5,482 bases of DNA from Actinomycetes bacterium (GTDB lineage Bacteria; Actinomycetota; Acidimicrobiia; Acidimicrobiales; Acidimicrobiaceae): assembly GCA_021844725.1 (NCBI GenBank), contig JAKBSX010000254.1:1-5482 (forward strand). Direction: 5' to 3'. Below the pieces are notes generated by a model. It was not told the origin of the DNA, ran no database searches, and saw only the letters and a list, made by a program, of their open reading frames with translations. Shown in pieces: positions 1 to 5,230 of the stretch. Position numbers and translations under genes: made by a program. Positions within the stretch are counted from its first letter, which is position 1. The number at the start of each line of letters is the position of its first letter.

Positions 1-538
1 TTCATCAGAGAATCTAGCGGCACCCGTCATCTTCGTTTGCGAGAACAACCAGTACGCAATTTCTGTCCCATTGAGTCAGCAGACTGCGTCCGAGAGCATT
101 GCCATCAAGGCCCGAGCGTACGGTTTCCAGGGAATTCGAGTTGACGGGAATGACTTGCTTGCAGTTTACTCTTCGGCCAAAAATGCAGTTGATTCCGCTA
201 GGCGTGGTGACGGCCCGACTTTAATCGAGTGTGTGACGTACAGACTTGGCGCTCACTCCACTTCGGATGATTGGAAGAAGTACCGATCAGTTGAAGAGGT
301 AGAGGAGTGGCGGAGTCGAGATCCGATTGCGAGGTTGCGAGTATATCTGGAAAGAAAATCTGTCTGGTCTGAAGAAGATGATTTGAAATTCAGAAATTCC
401 GCCGAGGCCAAGATCGGTAACGCAATTAACAAAGCTGAGTCTATGTCTGTTCCTCCTATTAAATCAATGTTTGAGGATGTCCATTCTGTTCTTTCTTGGA
501 ACTTGAGAGACGATCTCAAAGAATTTGGAGAATCCTAG
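1..538 (+). CDS. 2-oxo acid dehydrogenase E1 component, alpha subunit (C-terminal part, cut by window edge)
   Basis: The frame is open from base 2 and gives about 178 residues ending at TAG 536-538. E1 alpha with E1 beta carries out thiamine-diphosphate-dependent decarboxylation of a 2-oxo acid and passes the acyl group to the lipoyl domain of E2. The fragment begins with PVIFVCENNQYAISVP, where the NN pair closes the family's GDG...NN thiamine-diphosphate motif; the GDG half lies outside the window. Fragment residues 81-90 (about bases 242-271) read YRLGAHSTSD, followed by D, the conserved phosphorylation-loop region; His85 matches a cofactor-contacting histidine. The following RSVEEVEEW...DPIARLRVYL segment resembles the mammalian branched-chain E1 alpha C-terminus, so a branched-chain or broad 2-oxo acid substrate is likelier than pyruvate, though substrate cannot be settled. 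The position before HST is Ala where the human enzyme has a second His. No E1 beta follows: the next gene is convergent after 30 bases. Confidence 0.93.
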   Translation, partial: SSENLAAPVIFVCENNQYAISVPLSQQTASESIAIKARAYGFQGIRVDGNDLLAVYSSAKNAVDSARRGDGPTLIECVTYRLGAHSTSDDWKKYRSVEEVEEWRSRDPIARLRVYLERKSVWSEEDDLKFRNSAEAKIGNAINKAESMSVPPIKSMFEDVHSVLSWNLRDDLKEFGES

Positions 539-568
539 AGAGTGGCTATCTCTACCTGTTAGAGCAAA

Positions 569-1744
569 CTATAGAATCTTTTTCATTCTATCAAGAGCTT
601 GCTGAATATTTTCAACAGAGTTTGCATAGGCGACTCTCAAGTAACCTTCACCTTGATTTCCGAAAGCAGATCCGGGGACCGTAGCAACGTGGGACTCGTT
701 CAGGATTTTCATTGCAAGATCCTTTGAATTATATCCTGTTCCTGCTACGTTTGGGAAGGCATAGAATGCGCCTCTGGGCATGGAACACTTGAAACCATTG
801 AATTTGTTAAGCCCATTTACAAGTATCCTCCTTCTCTCCGCGAAGGCTGAAATCATTCTGGCCACTGAATCTTGTGGTCCGGTCAACGCCTCCAAAGCAG
901 CATACTGAGTAATCGTGGAAACGCACGAACTGGCCGCTGCGTTGATTCGTATCATAGCTCCAGCAATAGTATCATTTGCGGCTGCGTATCCAATCCTCCA
1001 GCCTGTCATAGCGTAAGTCTTTGAGAGGGCGTTAATCGTAACGGTTCTTTCCTTCATTTCGTTTAAGCTCGCAATGCTAACGTGTTCAGTGAATCCTTCA
1101 TCCTGATACAGGAATTTCTCGTATACTTCGTCGGATATCACATAGAGATTGTGTCGCAAAGACAATTCTGCGATTGCTTGGATGCTTTTACGTGAAAACA
1201 CAGAGCCCATGGGATTTGCAGGAGTGTTGATCAAGATTGCCTTTGTATTAGGGCTGACTAGCTCCTCGACAATATCTGGGTTGAATTGGAAAGTTTCACT
1301 TTCCTGCAATGGATACAAAACGGGTTTTGCCCCTACTAGTTTCACTGCGTGAACATAGCTTGCCCATCCCGGATCTGGAACAAGTATTTCGTCGCCTGAG
1401 TCGAGAGTTGCCAAAAGCGCCAAATTTATCGCGGAGGTGGCACCGGCGGTAATTACGACTTCTCTTGATGCATCGTAATCGACACTGTTTTCTTTCTTGA
1501 GTTTTTCCGAGACAGCCTTGCGAAGATCAAGAACTCCAGCGCTTGACGAGTATTTTGTGTACCCACTGTTTATTGCCCTTATTGCTGCCTCCTTGATGTT
1601 CGAGGGGGTATCAAAATCAGGCTCTCCAAATTCGAGTCGGATAACATCTGGAATTGTCTGGGCTTTTTCGAATATTTCCCTAATGCCGGACAAGCCTAGG
1701 GTCTGGGAGCGGTGGGAAGCGTATAGTTTGCCTTTCTCTTCCAT
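569..1744 (-). CDS. PLP-dependent aminotransferase, class I/II (aspartate aminotransferase family)
   Basis: This 391-residue protein has the full length usual for fold-type I aspartate aminotransferase-like enzymes, which move an amino group between an amino acid and a 2-oxo acid in the cytoplasm using pyridoxal phosphate (PLP). Visible motifs in order: substrate-side FGEPDFDTP (39-47), GYTKYSSSAG (61-70), the cofactor loop ITAGATSA (98-105), NTPANPMG (173-180) with Asn177, ISDEVYEKF (203-211) with Asp205 and Tyr208, the Schiff-base lysine Lys242 in SKTYAMTGWRIGY with phosphate-binding Arg250, and Arg370 in GYLRVAYA, which normally holds the substrate carboxylate. All key residues are intact. 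Specificity (aspartate, aromatic, alanine or other) cannot be told from sequence. The ATG at 1744 is preceded by GGAAG seven bases upstream. It is convergent with the E1 alpha gene and lies 64 bases downstream of an AbrB-type regulator on the same strand. Confidence 0.95.
   Translation of the reverse strand: MEEKGKLYASHRSQTLGLSGIREIFEKAQTIPDVIRLEFGEPDFDTPSNIKEAAIRAINSGYTKYSSSAGVLDLRKAVSEKLKKENSVDYDASREVVITAGATSAINLALLATLDSGDEILVPDPGWASYVHAVKLVGAKPVLYPLQESETFQFNPDIVEELVSPNTKAILINTPANPMGSVFSRKSIQAIAELSLRHNLYVISDEVYEKFLYQDEGFTEHVSIASLNEMKERTVTINALSKTYAMTGWRIGYAAANDTIAGAMIRINAAASSCVSTITQYAALEALTGPQDSVARMISAFAERRRILVNGLNKFNGFKCSMPRGAFYAFPNVAGTGYNSKDLAMKILNESHVATVPGSAFGNQGEGYLRVAYANSVENIQQALDRMKKIL
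571..591. repeat. 7-bp inverted repeat with T-tract loop at the E1 alpha / aminotransferase convergence
   Basis: Arms ATAGAAT (571-577) and ATTCTAT (585-591) are perfect complements around the loop CTTTTTC. It overlaps the last codons and stop of the aminotransferase and lies about 30 bases past the E1 alpha stop. The five T residues in the plus strand could serve as the T-rich archaeal termination signal for E1 alpha. A second, 6-bp hairpin (TAGAGA 536-541 with TCTCTA 549-554) covers the E1 alpha stop. Arms this short arise by chance, so a role in bidirectional termination is inference from position. Confidence 0.3.
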
Positions 1745-1768
1745 GTGTAATCTTCCACTCTAAAATTC

Positions 1769-1779
1769 AATGTATATCC
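1769..1779 (-). promoter_or_regulatory. possible TATA box of the aminotransferase gene
   Basis: Read on the minus strand, GGATATACATT is centred about 30 bases upstream of the ATG at 1744, which would place the transcript start very near the start codon. A second candidate, ATTAAAT (about 1786-1792), would give a leader of roughly 17 bases that includes the GGAAG Shine-Dalgarno-like sequence. The two cannot be separated from sequence alone; read-through from the upstream AbrB-type gene is also possible. Confidence 0.3.
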
Positions 1780-1808
1780 CACGGATTTAATTGCTGCGCT
1801 TGGCAAGC

Positions 1809-1979
1809 TCATCCAAATTCGGAAATAGTCGGCTGGATGATAAGTAGAACCTCTCTAAGCTTTTCATCGGAGCGCAAGAGGATGGGTTGGCCGTCAATCA
1901 GTTTCAGTCGATCTCTCATTGCTTTAGGAATCGTGATTCTTCCTTGGGTGGAGACCCTTATCTTTCTCTCCATTATCAT
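1809..1979 (-). CDS. AbrB/SpoVT (MazE-like) DNA-binding protein
   Basis: This 56-residue frame encodes a swapped-hairpin AbrB-type domain, a fold that binds DNA as a dimer and is used in archaeal transcription regulators and in antitoxins. Residues 5-20 read RKIRVSTQGRITIPKA, matching the family core (K/R-V-S-x-x-G-R-I-x-I-P-K), followed by MRDRLKLIDGQPILLR (21-36), where family members have R-x-x-L-x-x-x-x-G-D/Q. The domain fills almost the whole protein, leaving a 20-residue tail. Start is ATG 1979 or ATG 1973 (Met3); no ATG, GTG or TTG occurs further upstream in the open frame, and no strong ribosome site is present. ATTAAA about 24 bases before Met3 could act as a TATA box for a nearly leaderless message. 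No toxin gene overlaps it, so a regulator is likelier than an antitoxin. It sits upstream of the aminotransferase and divergent from the membrane protein gene. Confidence 0.85.
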   Translation of the reverse strand: MIMERKIRVSTQGRITIPKAMRDRLKLIDGQPILLRSDEKLREVLLIIQPTISEFG

Positions 1980-2022
1980 CGATTCTTCTATTCGTTTAAT
2001 GGTATTGAAACCTTGTGCAAAT

Positions 2023-2087
2023 CCGCCTTTATTCCACTCATCCCCACAAATGCCGTTAAGAATAGGCGGGCTACGGACTTAATAGGC
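2023..2087. promoter_or_regulatory. divergent promoter region with repeated motifs (possible operator)
   Basis: The 146-base gap between the AbrB-type gene and the divergent membrane protein gene contains two direct copies of AATAGGC (2061-2067 and 2081-2087) spaced exactly 20 bases, close to two helical turns. It also has an inverted pair, CCGCCT (2023-2028) with AGGCGG (2064-2069). The second AATAGGC overlaps TTAATA, a candidate TATA element for the membrane gene; GTAAAAG (2093-2099) is another, about 30 bases before ATG 2126. A dimeric regulator, possibly the adjacent AbrB-type protein, could bind here. The repeats are seen; the binding role is inference. Confidence 0.3.
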
Positions 2088-2125
2088 AAAGGGTAAAAGC
2101 TAGAACCTAAACGTGGGTACGTCGT

Positions 2126-2476
2126 ATGATTGCTATTGATTCTGCTCTGGAAGCAGTGGCCACAGTAATCCTGCTTGGCACGGCTTTCTCGGCATACAAG
2201 ATGACTTGCAATACGAGGGACGCTAAAATACTTGCAATCAGTAGCCCAAGAGCGGTGACGCGATTCATGGTTGCAGCTTTAGGGTCACTATTCCTTTCGT
2301 CACTGCTGGGACTTTTGAGCGATTTGTTCTTCCACTTGCCGGAATTGACTGCAATACAGGATCTACTTGTCATCAGCACTGCCATATTCGGGATGGCTGC
2401 TGTACGTAACGCTCTGTATTTTTACAGGTTGTCGCCAGATTCAGTCAAAACTTCAAAACTCGTAAGCTCGTCATAG
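2126..2476 (+). CDS. small three-helix membrane protein, function unknown
   Basis: A 116-residue hydrophobic protein that I do not recognise. Three membrane segments are visible: about residues 5-24 (LEAVATVILLGTAFSAY), 46-68 (FMVAALGSLFLSSLLGLLSDLF) and 77-98 (LLVISTAIFGMAAVRNALYF). The loop between the first two carries several charged residues (K, R, D, R, R), and the tail after residue 100 is hydrophilic and serine-rich (YRLSPDSVKTSKLVSSS). No signal-peptide cleavage site, cofactor motif or catalytic motif can be seen. ATG 2126 is the natural start, with no strong Shine-Dalgarno sequence, fitting a short-leader archaeal transcript. The NitrOD5-like gene follows after about 31 bases on the same strand, so the two may be co-transcribed. 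A longer-looking minus-strand frame over the same bases is a shadow, because the plus frame gives the coherent membrane pattern. Confidence 0.72.
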   Translation: MIAIDSALEAVATVILLGTAFSAYKMTCNTRDAKILAISSPRAVTRFMVAALGSLFLSSLLGLLSDLFFHLPELTAIQDLLVISTAIFGMAAVRNALYFYRLSPDSVKTSKLVSSS

Positions 2477-2507
2477 ATAACATCTGTTTTAGAAATGGGA
2501 ATTCTTG

Positions 2508-2882
2508 ATGTCGGTCACAAGTCCAAACGAAAATCACGAAGAGATATCCAGTCTTTCGAGCTTCGAAACAGAAGCGATTCTCAACGAACGTTTTTACAGT
2601 GCCGTCAGAAAGGGACTAGCTCATTTCGGCGGAGACGGGATAGTGGAATCTCTGCTCTACATGCTGGAACTGGAGCACTCTGTTGATTTGAAAAAAGTCG
2701 CAACTAACACTTCTCATTTCCGTTCAGCTCTCAAAGGAATGTTCGGTACGGGCGCATACGTTGTCGAGAACAAGATTAGGGACGAGTTCGCGAGACAGGA
2801 AAAAGTCGTGGGCGAAGGCAAATCTTTGGATGAGCTGGTAGACCTGCTTCGAAAGGATATAGAATCCAAAAGAAAGCAGTGA
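2508..2882 (+). CDS. stand-alone NitrOD5-like domain protein
   Basis: A 124-residue soluble protein. Residues about 28-98 fit, from memory of the family, the pattern of the NitrOD5 domain (Nitrosopumilus output domain 5), an archaeal domain often placed after sensor domains. The N-terminal half has an amphipathic helix and glycine turn (VRKGLAHFGGDGIVESLLYML), then a central patch with FRSALKGMFGTGAYVVE (71-87), where the F-x-x-x-L-x-x-(I/M)-F-G-x-G-A core is typical. Here the domain has no attached sensor: only about 25 acidic/polar residues precede it, and a charged helical tail (KSLDELVDLLRKDIESKRKQ) follows. I chose ATG 2508 over the TTG directly before it; GGGA lies about eight bases upstream. 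It follows the three-helix membrane protein by about 31 bases and may work with it. The molecular role of the domain is not established; family assignment is moderately confident. Confidence 0.7.
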   Translation: MSVTSPNENHEEISSLSSFETEAILNERFYSAVRKGLAHFGGDGIVESLLYMLELEHSVDLKKVATNTSHFRSALKGMFGTGAYVVENKIRDEFARQEKVVGEGKSLDELVDLLRKDIESKRKQ

Positions 2883-2898
2883 ATGTGAATCATCACAT
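2883..2898. promoter_or_regulatory. 16-base palindrome adjoining a TATA box
   Basis: ATGTGA (2883-2888) and TCACAT (2893-2898) are perfect complements around the spacer ATCA. The site starts one base after the stop of the NitrOD5-like gene and touches the TATA box of the next gene, where it would cover the TFB recognition element. That position suits a repressor or activator site; it could alternatively be a weak hairpin at the end of the upstream transcript. It resembles but does not match the bacterial CRP site, whose spacer is six bases. Confidence 0.35.
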
Positions 2899-2905
2899 AT
2901 ATATC
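2896..2905 (+). promoter_or_regulatory. archaeal TATA box of the 88-residue protein gene
   Basis: CATATATATC is the clearest TATA-type element in the window. It is centred about 30 bases upstream of the TTG start at 2931, the distance expected for an archaeal promoter whose transcript begins at or a few bases before the start codon. Together they support a leaderless or near-leaderless message and a TTG start for the downstream gene. Confidence 0.55.
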
Positions 2906-2930
2906 TCAAGAACGCTCTCATGTCTTAGAT

Positions 2931-3197
2931 TTGCTGGACATCACAAGGAGGCGGGAGCCGGATAGAGTAACGGCATACATGGACGGTGTCGACGCCAGGT
3001 TATTTCGAGCTCTCGAACAGAGGCTTGGATCCGAAGAGCGAGCCAGAGACTGCATAATTCTGATGGGTCTACTCGAAAAAATCAGGCATAAACGAACCCG
3101 CGTTTCTACAAAGCGAATTGAAGTGATTCGTAGCAGTTTTGATGAAATAGTAGGGATTTCATATCCAGATTTTGAGAGTTTGATCGAAACACTCTAG
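2931..3197 (+). CDS. hypothetical charged protein, 88 residues
   Basis: I do not recognise this protein. It is soluble, rich in Arg and Glu, and probably mostly helical: residues 15-50 contain AYMDGVDARLFRALEQRLGS and then EERARDCIILMGLLEKI, and a basic stretch RHKRTRVSTKR (52-62) precedes the acidic C-terminus (FDEIVGISYPDFESLIETL). The basic patch would allow nucleic-acid binding, but no helix-turn-helix can be assigned with confidence. No ATG occurs in frame upstream of the coding part; TTG 2931 is chosen because a good TATA box lies about 30 bases before it. Its stop TAG at 3195-3197 shares the CTAG tetranucleotide with the stop of the convergent membrane protein gene. The strong promoter and tidy boundaries argue that it is expressed. 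Confidence 0.65.
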   Translation: MLDITRRREPDRVTAYMDGVDARLFRALEQRLGSEERARDCIILMGLLEKIRHKRTRVSTKRIEVIRSSFDEIVGISYPDFESLIETL

Positions 3198-3406
3198 GCG
3201 AGAAGATCGTCCTCTTGCTTGATCGTTCTCGGCCTAGTTCCTTCTCTCATCATACTTGAAATCAGCATCGTGAATCCCCCAATCACTATCAAGCCTAGTG
3301 CTAGGTAGACAGCCCGATATTCGGCTCCAAGCATAGCTACGGAGAAAAAAATTATGGATAAGAGAACGAACAGCTTCGAGCCGTTTATTATATGATTTTT
3401 CAACAT
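3194..3406 (-). CDS. small two-helix membrane protein, function unknown
   Basis: A 70-residue protein with two predicted membrane helices, about residues 11-28 (KLFVLLSIIFFSVAMLGA) and 33-53 (VYLALGLIVIGGFTMLISSMM), and a hydrophilic tail ending in KQEDDLLA. The Arg-rich stretch after helix 2 (REGTRPR) suggests that both ends face the cytoplasm. No family is recognised. ATG 3406 is preceded by AAGGAA with a spacing of about seven bases, the best Shine-Dalgarno-like site in the window, which supports this frame over the overlapping minus-strand frame 3234-3449. It lies 95 bases downstream of the HD phosphohydrolase on the same strand and could be transcribed with it or from its own promoter in that gap. 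Confidence 0.6.
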   Translation of the reverse strand: MLKNHIINGSKLFVLLSIIFFSVAMLGAEYRAVYLALGLIVIGGFTMLISSMMREGTRPRTIKQEDDLLA

Positions 3407-3501
3407 AGTTTCGTTCCTTGAATTCTGTTTGGTAGAAAAAGGATTTCATTTGAAGCTTTTTGCATCTGTATTCAAATTAATGGGCTTCGAGTGTAGGTGA
3501 T
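3407..3501 (-). promoter_or_regulatory. gap between the HD gene and the small membrane protein gene, with T-tract and possible promoter
   Basis: Read on the minus strand, the gap carries AT-rich elements (CATTAATTTGAAT and GCAAAAAG) that could be TATA-like. It then has CCTTTTTCT about 30 bases before the membrane protein's ATG, which resembles a T-rich archaeal termination signal for the HD gene. The order is ambiguous, so independent transcription and read-through are both possible. GTGATTCAC at 3497-3505 is a short palindrome over the HD stop codon. None of these is strong alone. Confidence 0.22.
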
Positions 3502-4857
3502 TCACATTGAGACTTTCATTTCATAACCTTCGCTTCCAAACAGAGATTCTGTGGCCTTCTGAACTCTGGATCTATTGGCACTGCTCGTATACACACGCAA
3601 GATGTCCATGAACCCAGAAATTGTGCCTACTAGTGGAAGTTCAGAAACGCTCACTTCCTTCAGACTCTGGGCGCCTCTTTCTCGTCTATTAACAACCGTC
3701 AAATGATGCAATGATTCGCGCGTAGATGAAATTGGGACAGACGGTGCGGTGGGGACGTCGACGTAAACTTCACCAGGATCTACCTTCGCAAGCGAAGATA
3801 TCTGGGATGCGAGCTGTTCACGAATGCCCTTTTGATTGAATATCGAAGCGAAAAACTTGTCGCGGCGTTGCACCGTTTTTTCATAGACGCACTTTAGCAA
3901 CCTTCTGGATTGGTAATCAATAGCAAGCGATTTTGCAAGTTTCAACTCTCTGTCAGAGCCTGTGTCGAGATTGGTTATTCGATGTAGCGTTACTTCGTCG
4001 GTTAGCCTCAAATAGCTATCAAGAGATAAGTCTGTTAGATGAAGCGCTTTGTCAGCGAGAATCATTGATTTGACGAGCATTAGCTCTGCAGCCCTTACCG
4101 TTCTATGAAAGTAGACCGCGCGAAACATTTCGTATCGCGCTATCATCAATGCCTCAAATGCAAACAAAGCCGCCTGAGAGATTGCGAGTTTATCCCTTAC
4201 GACCTCAAACGAATTGATAATTCGGTGCACGTCAACCTCGCCATATTCTACTCCTGTGAAATAAGAATCTCGTAGGAGATAGTCCATGATGTCGACTGAG
4301 AGTCCTCCGCCGATTACGTCGTTCATGAACCTCCCTACCTTCTGTGATTTCCCTACTGCGAGGGTGCTCAATTCTTTCTTTGAATGGCCGTATTTCTCGA
4401 TGATATCACCTATTTCCGTTTCTTTGATTATCTTCTGTGTCATGTCTTCATGCGTGATGTCTGTCTTCCATGCCATTACTTCCTCAAACATATGACTGAA
4501 AGGTCCGTGTCCAATATCATGAAGCAACGCTGCCAATCGAAGCTTTTCAGCATCTTCCAGACGCAATCCGATATTTCTGCTCATGATTACTTGTCCGACT
4601 TTTCCTGCAAGATACATGCATCCGATTACATGTTCAAATCGCGAGTGTTGACCTCCCGGATAGACCAGATGACAGCCTGCGAGCTGACGTATCCTGCGGA
4701 GCCTTTGGAAAGTGGCAGTGTCGATGATGCTTCGCTCAAGCTCGGTTGCATATATGTAACCGTGGATTGGGTCTCTTATTTCCGCGAGACCTTCAGAATC
4801 TGTAGATCGGATTCGCCTTCTGGATATGGGCAAGTTGTTAACTGCAGGCTCCTGCAA
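3502..4857 (-). CDS. HD domain phosphohydrolase, SAMHD1/dGTPase-like (COG1078-type)
   Basis: A 451-residue soluble metal-dependent phosphohydrolase. The family hydrolyses nucleotides; SAMHD1 and bacterial dGTPases cut dNTPs to nucleoside plus triphosphate. The N-terminal domain begins with AEIRDPIHGYIY (25-36) and FQRLRRIRQLAG (50-61). HSRFEHVIGCMYLAG (71-85) supplies His76, aligned with SAMHD1 His167, and Arg73. LLHDIGHGPFSHMFEE (111-126) supplies His113-Asp114 plus His117 and His122. VDIMDYLLRDSYFTG (188-202) supplies Asp189, the fourth metal ligand. The HD site is thus complete. A further 200 residues of mixed helix continue through VYVDVPTAPS (364-373) to a C-terminal tail. Substrate and any allosteric nucleotide site cannot be read from sequence. 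TTG 4857 is the first plausible start (TTG 4833 is an alternative); ATTTAC about 31 bases upstream may be its TATA box. It is divergent from the zinc-finger gene. Confidence 0.92.
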   Translation of the reverse strand: MQEPAVNNLPISRRRIRSTDSEGLAEIRDPIHGYIYATELERSIIDTATFQRLRRIRQLAGCHLVYPGGQHSRFEHVIGCMYLAGKVGQVIMSRNIGLRLEDAEKLRLAALLHDIGHGPFSHMFEEVMAWKTDITHEDMTQKIIKETEIGDIIEKYGHSKKELSTLAVGKSQKVGRFMNDVIGGGLSVDIMDYLLRDSYFTGVEYGEVDVHRIINSFEVVRDKLAISQAALFAFEALMIARYEMFRAVYFHRTVRAAELMLVKSMILADKALHLTDLSLDSYLRLTDEVTLHRITNLDTGSDRELKLAKSLAIDYQSRRLLKCVYEKTVQRRDKFFASIFNQKGIREQLASQISSLAKVDPGEVYVDVPTAPSVPISSTRESLHHLTVVNRRERGAQSLKEVSVSELPLVGTISGFMDILRVYTSSANRSRVQKATESLFGSEGYEMKVSM

Positions 4858-4966
4858 GAATTCGAAGCGTAAGTACCTTTCGCAGGTTGTAAATGGTATG
4901 TGAGCCGCTGGCCTTACAAAATTGACTCTTTTTGTGAAATCTTGTGTAACGACTCATTACTCAGGC
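4858..4966. promoter_or_regulatory. shared divergent promoter region, HD gene / zinc-finger gene
   Basis: This 109-base gap must hold both promoters. On the minus strand CCATTTACAAC lies about 31 bases before TTG 4857. On the plus strand CTTACAAAATTG (about 4912-4923) is the best TATA-like sequence, giving a leader of about 20-25 bases before ATG 4967. Neither is a perfect consensus. Confidence 0.3.
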
Positions 4967-5230
4967 ATGAGATCCAAAAGCAGGAAGAATATTGAGTCTG
5001 ACACTGAAGCCTCAAATGACATGCTGAACGAGATGGAACCTAAGATTAGGCAGCAAATAAGGATAGTCGGAAGGACAATCTTCTGTTTTCGGTGTGAGGG
5101 TTCGAAGGAGATGGCCTCTTTTTACTGTGCTTGTGGTTCCTTCCTTTGCACAATTCATCTTGCCGAACATAGTTGTCTAGTTTCCGCCAGTATGCAGTAC
5201 AATGATGAACTGTTAAGAGCGCTATGTTAG
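4967..5230 (+). CDS. small AN1/B-box-like zinc-finger protein
   Basis: An 87-residue protein whose second half is a cysteine/histidine cluster: Cys40-x2-Cys43, Cys54-x-Cys56, Cys61-x2-His64-x3-His68-x-Cys70. This order and most spacings match the AN1 zinc finger (C-x2-C, C-x1-2-C, C-x4-C, H, H-x-C), which binds two zinc ions; the His-His spacing here is three rather than the usual five, so B-box-like or a lineage-specific variant is also possible. The first 38 residues are polar and charged (RSKSRKNIESDTEASNDMLN) with no visible domain, then IRQQIRIVGRTIF leads into the finger. No membrane segment is present. A protein- or nucleic-acid-binding adaptor role is inference. ATG 4967 is preferred to the in-frame TTG 4922, whose extra residues look non-conserved. 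The gene is divergent from the HD phosphohydrolase and followed immediately by a TldD/PmbA-like frame. Confidence 0.72.
   Translation: MRSKSRKNIESDTEASNDMLNEMEPKIRQQIRIVGRTIFCFRCEGSKEMASFYCACGSFLCTIHLAEHSCLVSASMQYNDELLRALC

Noticed and set aside
1809..1979. AbrB-type gene as antitoxin of a toxin-antitoxin pair
   Set aside because: No short toxin gene (PIN, MazF or similar) overlaps or follows it; the next gene on the strand is an aminotransferase.
1837..2096. Two plus-strand open frames of 69-81 codons
   Set aside because: They are antisense to the AbrB-type gene, whose minus-strand translation carries the conserved family core.
2107..2385. 92-codon minus-strand open frame
   Set aside because: It is antisense to the three-helix membrane protein; the plus frame has the coherent hydrophobic pattern and the better start context.
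2884..2897. CRP-like site TGTGA...TCACA
   Set aside because: The spacer is four bases rather than six and the promoter is archaeal, so a bacterial CRP site is not supported; it is kept only as a generic palindrome.
3234..3449. 71-codon minus-strand open frame
   Set aside because: It overlaps the two-helix membrane protein in another frame, has no hydrophobic or domain pattern, and lacks a ribosome-binding sequence.
4384..4872. 162-codon open frame on the plus strand opposite the HD gene start
   Set aside because: It is antisense to the conserved HD motifs; its translation is rich in Cys, Ser and Phe without any domain pattern, as expected for a shadow.
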